Below are positions 42,936-54,354 of a stretch of DNA of 64,000 bases, in pieces. The stretch covers positions 62,877,830 to 62,941,829 of the forward strand of contig OY986437.1 of the NCBI GenBank assembly GCA_963920525.1, written 5' to 3'. Position 1 is the first letter of the stretch. Every line of letters begins with the position of its first letter. The position numbers and the translations under genes were made by a program. The notes beneath the pieces are model-generated. The model saw only the letters and a program-made list of their open reading frames with translations, ran no database searches and was not told the DNA's origin. The stretch is from Dichetophora obliterata. Taxonomy: Eukaryota > Arthropoda > Insecta > Diptera > Sciomyzidae.

Positions 42936-44770
42936 AAATGTTTTGAGTGTGCAAAACGTAATACACAAGATAAACGCACATCTTCTACACACACTAGCGT
43001 ACATTAATTTTTGTACATTTAAGTAAATATATCCTTCGACATTATTATTTTGGTATTTCTATTTGCTATTTTTTTTTTTCATTTTTGCCATTTTTCATAC
43101 AAAAAAATTTGAACTTTTTTTAAGTTAGTTTGAAATAGGGTTTGCACACACAATTACCATTCCATAGAATCTGTGCACATAACTATACACATAGAAATTA
43201 TTTTTTTTTAAGTTTGGTTACACATATTATTAGATCTTTTGAGATTGTATAAATTTATTTTGATAAATATTACATCAATCGTAGCATCAATTTGTTTTGC
43301 GAGTTTATAAGCAGTTTTCACTTTTGTTATAGTTTGTATTTGCGCTCAATGCGCTAAAGCTACTCAATTGGATATTATTTTGATTGAACTCTTACTAAAG
43401 TTGTGATGACATTTTTTTCTGAAGGTAATATAACTCAATGCCGGATATTTTTCTGCAATTAAATAATATTTAAAACTTTTGTCACCACCCAAAAAGTTTA
43501 TTTACAAATATTACTACCTGTTTGCTTTTGCACACAACTTCCTCTTTTATAAGACCCACTTTTCCAGTTATTGGCAATGCATTTTTATTTCAAAAATATT
43601 TTTGCACGAAACACACTTTCTTTACATTGTACATATATAAAATAAATATTAAAGAGACAAAAAAACTAGCATAAGACAACAAAAATAGACCATACTGCTG
43701 CTTCTTTTGCTTCCTTTTTTTTTACAACGATTTGGCTGGCAAGCTACACATGGCCTTGTTACTCTTAACCTGGTTTTCACACTCGATGCAACATGGGCGC
43801 CCATGATGGCAAAGCTGCTTCTGTTGTTGTTGTTGTTGTTACACATAAAGTAACAGTTCTTTATATCATATAAGTATGAAATGCCTTCATTTTTATATTT
43901 TTGCTTTTACTTTTTCCTCATTTGCTGGCATAACATTAATATATGTGCACTTTTCTTTCACTGAGACGACCTTTTTATTTTCCCCCTTTGAAATTTTTGA
44001 CGCTTGCATTTTAATGCCTTTTCACTTTTACGCTTTTTGTGTAAAGAGTGAGTGTGATTTTCATTTTCAATTCTATGGTAGATTAAGACAAGATATGAGT
44101 TGATTTATCATGGCTTCAAGTGAGTTTTTGGGTATTTTTTTTCTCTTTGTTTTTAATTAAAATTTTTCTTAAAAAAAAAGTAAACTTTTAATTATTTTTT
44201 GTAATTAGCTAAGATTTAGTGCAAATTTGATAATTTGGAAATAACACATGACAAGGTTCGTTGAGTTTTTTTAATTTGTATGCGGAAGATAAGAATAATA
44301 AAAAGCATATGATAAAGATTTTCTCAAAAATGTGATAGACAAGTTTAGCTTCCCAAGTTAATGTGTGAGAAAAACCTACCAACACAGAAATGAACGTTGC
44401 ATTTTAAAACGATATAGAATTAAAAAATTGGTTTCCAAAATTAATATTATTTTAAGGGCTATAACAGAAATATTAACACTAAAATAATAAAAATTTTAGT
44501 TTTTTCTTATTGACCTTAGATTCAGGTTTACTGTAAGAATAAGGGTGATACTACTACTTCTACAACAGTAAGCGCAAGAAATAAAAGTCAATATGATTTG
44601 GTTCTTAAATATCTTCTTGGATAAATTTTGATTGCAAGCTTTATATCTTCCAACCAAGATCGTCCAGTAAACTAAGTGTTACACGCCTATTCGTCTTTTA
44701 GAAAAACAGCAGAGTTACGCAATTAAGTAACACGCACCTAAAAAAGCTTTTCGGATACCTTCTATGGATA
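42936..44770. other. No gene seen
   Basis: AT-rich, with a (TTG)n run at 43822-43840. The open frames (43649-43846, 43876-44103) are Phe/Cys- or Asn-rich and lack recognisable domains. Confidence 0.5.
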
Positions 44771-44838
44771 TACCAGGTTGTTCAATAAGCTTTTGGAATA
44801 TAAATAAAAATAAATAATTTTATGGCTTGAAATCTTTT

Positions 44839-45714
44839 CTATTCAATATATTCTCCCAGAAATTTAATACACTTGTTCCAATGGTCCTCTTATTTTTAGA
44901 TCACATCACTGTAGTGGCCTTTCAGAAGGACTTCAAAATACCCTTCGGTCACTGCTATCACACCTACCTCTTCGTTTGATGAAAACCGTTTTCTACGCAC
45001 GAATTTTTTGAGATATGAGAACATCCAGAAGCTAGATCTGGCGAATAGGTTCGATGAGCCAACAATTCGTTTACTGATTTTAGCGATGATTTTTTGGCTT
45101 TTGTAAGCAGTACGTTATCCTAATAAAAAGTGACTTTTATTTTGCAAACCAGGTCTTTTTTCACAAATCATCAAGCGTCGAGCTGATCCAAAAGGGTGCA
45201 ATAATATTTAAAATGAATTGTTTTTCCTATTGGAGATAATCCAAACTGATGCCAAGAACTTCTTTGCAGATTTTTGAACACGAACTCGCTTAGGAGCCGA
45301 AGTTCTAGGCTTACACCACTCTCAAGTTTCTTGTTTTGATTCAGAATCATGGTGGTAGAACCCAGTCTCATCCATAGTGATAAATCGATGCATAAAATCC
45401 TTTTTATAATTTGAGAAACGCTCTAAATGTTGCTGCGAAAGTCTCATTCGAATGTGTTTTTGTTCCATTGTTAGTGAATGCAGCACCCACTGTGCACACA
45501 GCTTTTTGAAACCCTAAATTTCACTTCAAATATAGCTTACACTGCCTCTTGAGATGTCTATGGCTTCTGCTAAATCTCTCTCAGTCAATCGACGATCTTC
45601 CAAAACCATATTCTGTTTTTTTTTTTCTATAACTTTTGGTTTTGATGCACTTTTTGGACGTTCTTGAAGTGGATCGTCTTCAATTAAACTCAGCAACCCA
45701 GTTGTACACTGTTG
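44839..45714 (-). pseudogene. Mariner transposase remnant (C-terminal four fifths)
   Basis: It continues from the N-terminal piece at 49269-49330 (KEIHEHLFEEYTSLATVY). At the junction VYNWVAEF spans the target duplication. It then reads LQERPKSASKPKVI, MVLEDRRLTERDLAEAIDIS (helix-turn-helix), HRFITMDETGFYHHD with the first catalytic Asp, and a degraded middle. YSPDLA carries the third Asp, followed by FSSNEEV and LEDHWNKCIKFLGEYIE at the end (stop 44839-44841). Many frameshifts are present. The second catalytic Asp is recognisable only as a degraded LLxDN. This is a classic DD34D-type mariner layout, long inactive. Confidence 0.82.
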
Positions 45715-46944
45715 AAGACCAAACATAATAGATCAGGGATTGTCCATATCAATCTTTAACGAGGAAAGAATAAAATGGTCTCTCAGCACATTCCATCCGT
45801 ACAAAGCAGCTGGATCAGACGGTATCTTTCCTGCACTCCTGAAATATTGCCTAGTACCAATAATGCCCTGCCTTATTGCTATTTTTGGGACGACCTTTGC
45901 ATGGAGTACTATACCCAATGCCTGGAGAGAGGTTATTGTTAGATTTATTCCTAAAAGGGCAGTTTCTGATCTACCGAAATCTTACAGACCAATAAGCCTC
46001 ACTTTTTTCTCCTAAAAACTATGGAAAAAATTGTTGATCGGCATATCAGAGAGGGTTGTCTTATAGACCACCCGCTGCACACCCAACAATATGCATATCA
46101 ATCAGGGAAATCAACTCTGAATCATGCTCTTCAGATCCTTACAAACAAAATTGAAAAATCATTGGGGAACAAAGAATATGCAATCGGGTGCTACCTAGAA
46201 ATTGATTGAAGGTACTTTTGATAACACCAAATATGCTCATAAAAGCGAAAACATTCAGCGCAAAGTCGTTGATGGAACAACAAGTACAAGTACTTGGGTG
46301 CATAACGTGCTTAAAGTCAGAAACATGAAATCAACTTTGGGCACTGCAGAACTCAGAAAACCTACTCGCCGCAAAAGGTTGTCGACAAGGAGGAGTTCTC
46401 TCTCCAATATTGTGGTCCATTGTAGTTGGTGAACTCTTAGAACTTCTTAGCTCAAATGGCTTCGATGTGCAAGATTACGTTGATGACATCGTGATCCTTA
46501 TCAGAGGAAAATACGAAGATACCTTATCCAGAGAGAATTCAAAATAGTAGCTAAATGGTGCAGGGAACAGGGCTCAATGTTAACTACAAAATCCAACATC
46601 ATCGTCTTCATCAGGAAAAGAGTCAGAAAAAACTAACTGAACCTACTCTTTTTGGTGAAACCATAAACTTCTTAAAAGATGTCAAATTCTTAGGTGTGAC
46701 GCTTGATGATAAACTTACATGGAACCGACACCTAAACAACACAATAAACAAAGCAAGAGCCTCACTATGGGTCAGCAGAAGTTTTATAGGTAAAATCTGG
46801 ATCCTAAGTCCTAAACTAACCATGTGGTTGTATACTTCCATCACGAGACCTATAGTCTTATATGCTGCACCAATATGGTGCAGTAAGACGATCCAAAAAA
46901 CAGAAACAATGCAACAACTAGCTTGTGTCTGCATCACACGAGCG

Positions 46945-46983
46945 CACAGTACTTTGTCTCATAGGAATAAATCAAGATTTTTG
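46945..46983 (+). other. Left Transib end (RSS-like heptamer)
   Basis: CACAGTA heptamer-like start followed by CTTTGTCTCATAGG. After a 23-base interval the sequence is AGATTTTTG, which only loosely resembles a recombination-signal nonamer, so I do not claim a 23-type signal. Confidence 0.6.
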
Positions 46984-47350
46984 TTGTGGCAGATCCTTAC
47001 AAAATTGGTACCGTTTTTTTGGAAATACTTCCACTAAGAAGAATCCACTATTCTTCAAAACGTGATAACTCCGAAGGGCGGACGCAGGCGGATATCAAAT
47101 TTTGGAATTTGAAAGATAAATATGTATATTAAAATATATTAAAAAATTAAAGAGATGTTTTTTGATGTTTTTTTTCTCTCAAAAATTGCAAATTTTTGAA
47201 AAATATTTTAAAAAAATGTTATTTTTGGACAATTTTCATATTTTTAGTTTTAGCTTAATTTAAAATATATTAAAATTTATTTATTGTTACAATATTAATC
47301 TTGAAATAAAATTAAAAAACAAAAGAATCGGGCAAAAATTGCGTTTACAG

Positions 47351-48112
47351 CAGGACTGTCAACGCTTCACTGCTGGATTCGGTTTTTCGAATATTTAATA
47401 CACATAGCATATCGTTTGCCATTTAAAATATGGCAAGTAAGAGAAGAGAACAAATCTATTTTCTCTGAAAATCCGCATCCAAAGAAATTTTCGAGAAAAA
47501 ATGGGCTTGTTCATAGACGTTGTTAAACAGGGTTCTGGAACCACTAATGACGGAAACACCGCACGGAAGTTTTTTGTTAATTACGAAGTATCAGCGGAAA
47601 TAACTGGCATTAACAAAGATCTAATTTATAACTTCTCATTAATATTGAGGATTTTGTCGTGTGGAAAAAACATTAAAATTGATGAGTTTAGTAAGCTCCT
47701 TCTTGATACCAGGAATTTGTACCTAGATCTTTACCCTTGGTATTATATACCTAGATCTGTCCACAAAGTTTTAATGCATGGATGTGAAGTTTTAAAATTC
47801 TTCGATTTACCTAAAGGTAATATTTAACTTTAATAATATTAAGAAATAAATAACAATTTTTTTTTAATTTTTGTAGGAAATTTATCAGAAAAAGCATTGG
47901 AGGCTTCCCACAAACACATTCGATATGCTCGTTTTAGCCATACGAGGAAAAGCTCACGGGAAAATACAAATAAAGATCTGATGACATACCTGCTGATTTC
48001 ATCAGATCCTTTGTTATCATCTCAAAGAAAAATCAAATACAAGAACAAGTTATATGAGGAAGATACGTATATGCTTTATTATATTGAAACGGAAAGAACC
48101 GAGGATACTTAG
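47351..48112 (+). pseudogene. Transib transposase C-terminal exons (RAG1-like core)
   Basis: The first exon starts after an acceptor TTTACAG (47350). It reads AGLSTLHCWIRFFEYLIHIA, then IWQVREENKSIF. After a one-base slip near 47475 it continues as IQRNFREKMGLF, GSGTTNDGNTARKFF, DLYPWYYIPRSVHKVLMHG. A 60-bp intron (47817-47876, donor GTAATA, acceptor TTTGTAG) leads to exon 2: LSEKALEASHKHIRYARFSH, TRKSSRENTNKDLM, LLISSDPLLSS, stop 48110-48112. These blocks line up with the end of the RAG1 core: GNxAR, the HxxE region, and the SEGNESGNK segment that holds the third catalytic residue, here the Glu of LSEKALEASHK. The two upstream catalytic Asp are absent. Not functional on its own. Confidence 0.88.
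47817..47876 (+). other. Intron in Transib transposase
   Basis: The donor AAAG|GTAATA and the acceptor TTTTTGTAG|GAAAT remove 60 bp. The split codon (G/GA) joins LPKG to NLSEKALE in one frame, which is strong support for the intron. Confidence 0.8.
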
Positions 48113-48610
48113 GTTTATATTACTTAAATACCTATTTTTTGGCATAAATTTTTTTATTTTTTTTTTAATTTTTATTCTTTTAATCAATTAAACAAAAAAT
48201 ATTTAATTTAATAATACAAAGTGAATTTAGAAATACAAAAAATATTTTTTTTTGCAAAAACATATTTTTTTACATGAAAAGTAACATTTTCGTGAAAAAA
48301 AGTGCATATCAAACTATAACCATATCTTTTAAAAAAAAAAAGATATTGCCACAGTTAAAATTTTCAGTTTTAACAAGTTAAGACCTTAAACTTTTCAAAA
48401 ATATATTTTTATATTTTTTTAAAAAAGTTTTTATAATTTTAATATTTAATTGAAAATAGGGAAATTTCAGTTTTTTTAATTTTTAAACCTCATTTATGGC
48501 GTAAATACTTGATGTACATAAAATCTGATTCGATTTTTTAAATCAACAGCCAAAAAATAATAAACATGCAAAATTTCGTAAGGATCGAACAACTCCTTGT
48601 ATTTATTCCT

Positions 48611-48638
48611 CACTTTTGTATGGGCTCAAAGTACTGTG
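48611..48638 (-). other. Right Transib end with 12-spacer RSS-like layout
   Basis: Read from the right end inward: CACAGTA, then 12 bases (CTTTGAGCCCAT), then ACAAAAGTG. A V(D)J 12-type recombination signal is CACAGTG, 12 bases, ACAAAAACC. Six of seven heptamer positions and the ACAAAA of the nonamer match. The spacing is directly countable. The functional meaning is inference. Confidence 0.7.
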
Positions 48639-49552
48639 GAGCGATGCGTACTGCTCCAACTGTTGCTTTGAAGATTTTGCCTGGTATACCATTACATATT
48701 CTTGTCAAGAAAGAAGCTCTGATCTTCACAGTCAGGCTCATGATTGACAACAGTTTGTATATACCAAGTAACACTCACCTAGCGTTATTAGACGAAATAA
48801 CTAAGGACGAGAATCTAAGTTTATTACCCTGTGACCTCTGCCTTCCAGAAAGGCATTTCATTACTGGTGGGGAACTGAAGGTAACAGACAGAACGAAACA
48901 ATTCCTTACTTTAAGTGGAACATCTATCAGACTTGTCACAGGTTTCCTAACTGGACATTGCAAGATTAATAAGCACTTATCAACCATGGGTATAGTCCAG
49001 GAAGATCTGTGCAGATTATGGAATGAAGATAAAGAAACAGCAGAGCACATTTTGTGTCACTGTAACGGCCTTATTAGGAAACGACTTTCTTACTTTGGTT
49101 TAATATACCTAGAACCGCACCAAATAGCGGATAGTTCACCCAAGGAATTCGCTCTGTTCTTAACGAACTTAACGATTAAGAATGAACTATAACTTACAGA
49201 GTTTACAATAGGCCCTTGAGGCCGCAGTACCTATCAATCTATCCTATCTGTCTATCTGTACACTGTTGCAAGTGAAGTATACTCTTCAAATAAGTGTTCA
49301 TGAATTTATTTCGGTTGTACACCTTTCAAAAATAAAATTCAATAACTGCTCGATACTTGATTTTTTCCATATTAAAAAAACACTGTAAAACGTCTACTTT
49401 GAAGAACTGCAAATATAAGACTGAGCTGTCAAATCTACATGACACTTTACACGTGTTTCATAAGAAAGTATTACCATTTTTAGACAAATAAAATGGCGGA
49501 TTTACTACCGCCATCTACGTGTGATTCCATAAACTTATTGAACAGCCTGGTA

Positions 49553-51640
49553 TATCCTTAATTAAGTGTGTACTCCAAAAACCAATGAAGTTATCTTATG
49601 ATATCAAGGTCTACAACCTATACTATGTCTTATGGCAAGTCTTTCTTCTCTGCAAATTTATATACAAAATTAAAAAACGAGCTTAAAACTTATTTTTATC
49701 TTCTATTGCAGAAAAAATTTGTAAGTTTGTATTTAAAAAATTTAAACATATTAAAATCGTAGGAAGTTTTTTCAAATAAAAGAATTTACATAGACTCAAA
49801 AATTGTCCACAAAACTAAATAAAATTAATAAATCAAGTTAAGGTTTCCAATCGTAAATTCGAGAAAATAAAAAAAAAAACATGGCTCAACCGAACTTTTT
49901 GAAATTAGAATGGTTTGGAACAATCGGTTCCAAAATTTTCTATCTAACAATTCATATATTCACATATTATACAGCTAAATATATTATTTAAATTTTTTTC
50001 TTATAATTAGTAAGCGTCTTTTAAAATTATCATATTTTGCTTCCAAGTCTTATTTGTTGGATTTTATGAACAGCGTTTGAAACCCTTTTTAGCTACGAAC
50101 CTTCTGTGGTAAGTTTTTCATACATTTTGTATTAAAATTAAAATTAGTTTTGAAAAAGAGTGAATTATATCAAAATAAATTTTATGTGTTTTGGAAAAAA
50201 TTTTAATTCATATTTTTAAAAATATTATCAACTATTGTAAAAGGCAATTTTTGAGCCTGATTCAGAAATTGTGTGGTTTATGAAATTTGGATAAATTTTG
50301 ATAGGGATTTTATGACTATTCTTTTGATTTAACTTGTTATAGAAGATATTATAATCTGTTAAATTTGCTCTTCAGTTATAGTAATTGAGTAAAATGAAAA
50401 TCATACTTTTTTTATTGCTCCAAGTTCTAATTCCTGTTCTACCAGAACATTGCCTATCATCATAGTTCGAATGCAACTAATGTCTACTTTGCCCAAACTT
50501 GAACAAAGTAACCTGATTCCCATGGGAAACTTTCAATGCGGAAAAATATTTCCAGTAGCTGCAGTAACAACAACATCAGCAACTTCAACAAATTGTTAGT
50601 TATAGCAAATATCGGTGCTGTTGTTGCTTTAGCCATTGATGATGTCCATATTGCTTACTGGTTGTTTATTAGATGAGCATAAATTTAATATAAAGTGGAT
50701 CATTGCTTGTCGTTGTTCTTGTTTTTGTTGTTGTTGTTGTTCAACTTATAGTGATTGTTAGTGAAAAGTGCGTATCTGCAAGATACTGATTCTGATTCTG
50801 CTGCTGCCGCTACTGCTCTGTATCTCATGATGCTGCTGTTGCAGCAGTTATGAATTATGTCAAATGGCGTAATTGTTGCAACTTGGCTCTAGGTTCTCAT
50901 CCACTCATACGAGTATGTGTCCACTTGAGTGTTTATATGCGTGTCAGTGTGTGTGTTTGTGTTTATATGGTTTTTTAAGCTCAAGGAAGCAATAAATACT
51001 AGTATCTTGATACAATTTGTAGCTGATAGATACGACGGAAATGCAGCAAAAGCACCAGCAACAGCAGCAGCAGCTGCTGCGTTTATTGCCCGACATGCTG
51101 TGTAGAAAACGGATTTTCTAATGAAGCTTTATTGATGGTTATTAAAGCCAGAGCAACAACAACGATAATAATAATAATCATAAATATTATAGCAATACCG
51201 CAGCTCAAACGGCAATAAAAAGTATATAAGAATGACAACCACAACAACATCAAAATTTAATGAAAGAACTGTAAAACATTTTTATGAATCATTTAATTGA
51301 ATTAATGTAATTAAACTTAAGTGTCTCAAGCAAGTTGCTTGATAGAGAAAGCATGAAAGCTCTATGAAACAAGAAGACAAATTCATTTGCGAAAAAACAT
51401 AGTAATTAAATATTTACAAATTTGCAAATACATCGCGAAGCGAAAAGCTTCTTGTCAAGCCAAATTATTTTAAAGTTCAATCAGTTTTAAAACTTTAAAG
51501 CAACTTAAACAACGCAACTTATTTTAAGTGCTTTTTAAAACATTTTGCATGAACTTTAAAAAAAGGGTGTTCAAATAAATGCATTTATTTCAATTTAAAT
51601 AATTTTTAAAAGTTCTGCCGTTGATAAAGTAAGAACATAT
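49553..51640. other. No gene seen; simple repeats
   Basis: AT-rich. There is a (TTG)n run around 50723-50742 and CTG/CAG-rich stretches at 50795-50850 and 51045-51080, plus short AAC/AAT runs near 51155-51180. No domain-bearing frame. Confidence 0.5.
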
Positions 51641-52489
51641 TTAAAAAAAAATCAAAATGAAATCAAATCAACTTGATAGGCAAAGTAAAACAAGTACAAA
51701 AAGCCTCCATGATGCACACACGACAGCAACAACAACAACAGTAACAACAACAACAACACTGACATCCGTGTCAGTGTCCAAAGCAAGTGGTTTCCTGTGG
51801 GAATCCTTTTTTCCAAGCATTTGGCAAACAGACAAACACTCATGCAGTAGAAAAATGAAGGAAGATGAACACAAAAAATAAATGCAGTTAAAAGGGATTT
51901 TTATGCTACTCGTTGATTGAGTTCGCATTTCAAGCAGCTGACAGCTTTTAAGAGGATTTTGACATAATAACAAAAACAAATGCTGCATTTAAAAATGATA
52001 GCTACGACAATGTGGCGAGACAGAATTCATTTTCAGTCATGTAGAAAAATAAATAAACATCGAAAAAAAATAATTTATTTGATAGAGCGCTTCTTTTACA
52101 CAACTTTTTCATATGTAGGAATAAATGGAACTTTAAAGATATTTGAAACATTACAAAATTATTTGTATGAAGGAAGTATATTTTAGAAATACAAGCTCAA
52201 TGGAGAATTAAATAATTTTTTTTAAATATAATATATACAAATCCATTCTCGTTAAGTGTCAAATTTTGATTAGAACATATAAAGTTCAGCAAAATATTTT
52301 CGTAAATAGTATATTTCACAGAACCTATGAAAGAGGTTAAATGACCTATGAATAGGTGAACCAAAATCATCTATGAGACAGTCTAACAAACCTGAAGAGG
52401 GAATGAAAACAAAAAACTCATATGTATTTAGGCGTTTTAAAAGCTTACGTCTATTTATTTTTTGAACGACACGGAGAGAAAAAGTCAAG
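51641..52489. other. No gene seen; CAA/ACA microsatellite
   Basis: An interrupted CAA/ACA repeat lies at 51725-51762. Open frames on both strands across it are products of the repeat (Thr or Val runs) and carry no recognisable domain. Confidence 0.5.
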
Positions 52490-53110
52490 CATTCTATGAT
52501 TGAATCAAGCAAATAGGCTATAAGCTTACACTCAAGCGTAAATTTCTCAATTCAAGTATTAATTTGCTAGAATTGGTCAAATTTAAAACACATCAAGTTA
52601 AGAAAAAAATGTTTGATTCAAGAATTGATTCAGAATATGTTTTCTAGACTAAAGTCTAATATTTGCTTGAAGTAAGGAGAACAATTTTTTAATTCAAGTA
52701 AACAATTTGCTTGATTTCAAAAATTTATTTTAATTGAATTGGGAACATTTTGCTTGATTCAAGTAAAGAATTTACTGAAAACTAGAGCTTTGCATGCTAT
52801 GAGAAATTTATTTTCCATGAAACAATTTGCTTGATTCACGTCAATAATTTTCTTAATTCAAGAATGTTTTGCCTGACTTATATGCTTGAAGCAGTATATA
52901 TATATCAAGCAGAATATACTTGATTCAAATAAAGAATTGGATGAAAACAAGAATAGTTTGCTCTGTTTGAGAAATTTTTTTATGCTATAGTTCCGAAAAA
53001 TTTTCTTCATCCAAATAAAGAGTTTTCTCAATATTAGAAGGTTTGTATTTTTATTTTTTTTATAAAGGGAAGAATTTGCTTGATCCAAATAATTAATTGT
53101 CTGAAAATTA
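52490..53110. repeat. Quasi-periodic TTGATTCAAG motif tract, part 1
   Basis: Variants of (TTTGC)TTGATTCAAG(TAA) recur about every 40-60 bp (for example near 52611, 52622, 52706, 52749, 52832, 52855, 52919, 53078), with related AATTCAAG and GAATCAAG words. The words are partly self-complementary. The tract resumes at about 54355-54600 on the other side of the Harbinger-like element. No coding. Confidence 0.6.
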
Positions 53111-53764
53111 GAAAATTTTGTTGTTGCATAAGACTATGTTGTATGTAGTATCTGAAAATAGTAAATAGCTATCTACATTGTATTTTTTAATTAAGCAAAA
53201 ACTTGTAATGTTTTGGAAATGTTTTATTTAATTGAAGCACAGCCGCGAATAACGTTGTAAGCGACATTTTTTTAGTGTTCTTTGCCGAATACCTGTTAAA
53301 ATTATGCTATATAAAAACAGAACTGAATAAGCAGTAAAAATTAATAAAAATGTTTTTAAAATTAATTAAAGTGAACAATTACAATTTTGTAGCTTACAAT
53401 GATATTTGTGGCTGTTCTTCAATTATTTATTTATTTATTTATTGTGTAATATTAGGCATGCTTCAATTATGTTTTTCATTAAAAAAATGCTCTAAATATA
53501 TTATTTTAAAAGATTATGAAGCAAAAAATTCAATTATTTTAAAATGAAAAATTTTCATATCTCTTAATATTGAAAAGCAATTAAAATGGCTAAATAATTC
53601 AATTTGACATTGTTCGAGGGCTAAGCATATATTAAAAAGAACTTGACAAAATTGGGGTTTGTTTTAAGTTTCACGTTAAAAATTTTCTAATTAGCATAAT
53701 GAATTGCATATCTTGAGATGAGAAGAGGTTAAGTAATGTTTTTTACTCATATTTTTAAGGCTTA
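53111..53764. other. No gene seen
   Basis: AT-rich; no supportable feature. Confidence 0.45.
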
Positions 53765-54252
53765 GGCCTTTTCCACACTTGGTCAACGCAACTCCAACTC
53801 AAGTTGCTAGCCTGTGTATTTATACCGGAACCTTCAGATTAAGCAACTTGCACGCAACAAGCGCTCGACACGTTCTCAACCTGTTCAACGCAACGCGGCT
53901 TTCCGCAATTTTCATCGGCGACGTGTTGCATGAGTTTGATTGTTTGGTGAATTCAAGTATATGTAGTGCAGTAGGCTTCATATTAATCAAGGTGAATAAG
54001 CTAATTTATTAGTTCCTAATAGAATCTAAAAGAAGAGGAAATAGTTTGCAAGATGAGTGAGCAAGTGTTAAATATTAAATTAGTGCAAGAAGTCGAAAAA
54101 AATGAGTTATTATATAATAACAATTATTATATGTTGCATGACTTTTGAAGCAAGTCTGAAAGCATTCGGTTTATAGTTGCATTGCTTTTAAACTTTTTCG
54201 TTGTTGCGTTGAAGTTGTGTTGGAATTGCGTTGACCAAGTGTGGAAAAGGCC
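53765..54252. mobile_element. Harbinger-like element with MADF remnant, 488 bp
   Basis: Terminal inverted repeats of about 30-40 bp start GGCCTTTTCCACACTTGGTC at both ends (the right end reversed), continuing AACGCAA(C/T)TCCAAC. The left flank is TTA and the right flank TAA; this could be a decayed three-base PIF/Harbinger duplication or a TA duplication. The MADF-like start inside favours PIF/Harbinger. Most of the interior is lost. Confidence 0.8.
54053..54148 (+). pseudogene. MADF-domain N-terminus
   Basis: The ATG at 54053 opens MSEQVLNIKLVQEVEKNELL followed by YNNN, and stops within about 32 codons. This is the first helix of a MADF (Myb/SANT-like) domain: xxFNxxLIxEVxKxPxLY. Accessory MADF or SANT proteins are typical second genes of PIF/Harbinger elements. 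Only the first helix is left; the rest of the gene is deleted in this derivative. Confidence 0.7.
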
Positions 54253-54354
54253 TAAAGGTTTAAAGATTTAGGATTGAAAGTAGTTGTATAGCTTTACATG
54301 CTTGCATCCAGCAATTTTGAAATCATTTTATATTTTCTTTAATCAACAAAAGAA

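Larger units (their letters stand above)
46945..48638 (+). mobile_element. Transib element (RAG1-related), 1.69 kb
   Basis: The 5-bp GC-rich duplication GAGCG lies at 46940-46944 and 48639-48643. The termini are CACAGTACTTTG at both ends (reversed on the right). CAC-starting ends, a 5-bp GC-rich duplication and a RAG1-like protein are the Transib hallmarks. Removing the insert with one GAGCG restores the LOA sequence between ACVCIT and AMRTAPT. Autonomous Transibs are about 3 kb, so this copy has lost the 5' half of its gene; 46990-47340 has no recognisable coding. Confidence 0.93.
45740..49192 (+). pseudogene. LOA-type ORF2: RT and C-terminal domain, split by Transib
   Basis: RT motifs in order: YKAAGSDGIFPALLKY, WREVIVRFIPK, SYRPISLTFF, QQYAYQSGKSTLNHAL, then a degraded LEIDGTFDNT and a badly shifted motif B region. 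VDDIVILI near 46470-46500 is a form of the catalytic YADD with Tyr then Val. VKFLGVTLDDKLTWNRHL and TRPIVLYAAPIW follow, and the frame breaks after ACVCIT at 46939. It resumes at 48644 with AMRTAPTVALKILPGIPL. RNase H is mostly missing: after VKKEALIFTVRL the text passes quickly to LVTGFLTGHCKINKHLS, DLCRLWNEDKETAEHILCHC and ends NLTIKNEL. So the RNase H core is deleted in this copy. Confidence 0.83.
45715..49256 (+). mobile_element. 5'-truncated LOA-type retrotransposon nested in mariner
   Basis: It is flanked by the 12-bp duplication TGTACACTGTTG (45703-45714 and 49257-49268). The duplication is confirmed because the mariner reading frame resumes across it. It starts within the RT and ends after the Cys-rich domain, with a 3' tail of CTATC-like units (about 49230-49256). 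It is interrupted at 46945-48638 by a Transib element. Without that insert it is about 1.85 kb. Confidence 0.92.
44773..49550 (-). mobile_element. Mariner element, split by a nested LOA retrotransposon
   Basis: The left end is TA (44771-44772) then CCAGGTTGTTCAATAAG. The right end, reversed, is CCAGGCTGTTCAATAAG followed by TA (49551-49552). The mariner itself is 44773-45714 plus 49269-49550 (about 1.2 kb, normal mariner length) with one 12-bp copy of the inner target duplication. The rest is the LOA element inserted near the 5' part of the transposase gene. The TA duplication and TIRs place it in Tc1/mariner. Confidence 0.92.

Noticed and set aside
46945..46983. 23-spacer recombination signal at the left Transib end
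   Set aside because: The heptamer is present, but the nine bases after a 23-base interval (AGATTTTTG) match the nonamer poorly, so only the 12-type right end is reported.
51652..51988. Open frames on both strands with Thr, Val or Leu runs
   Set aside because: They are generated by the CAA/ACA microsatellite; no domain, and overlapping frames on both strands are equally long.
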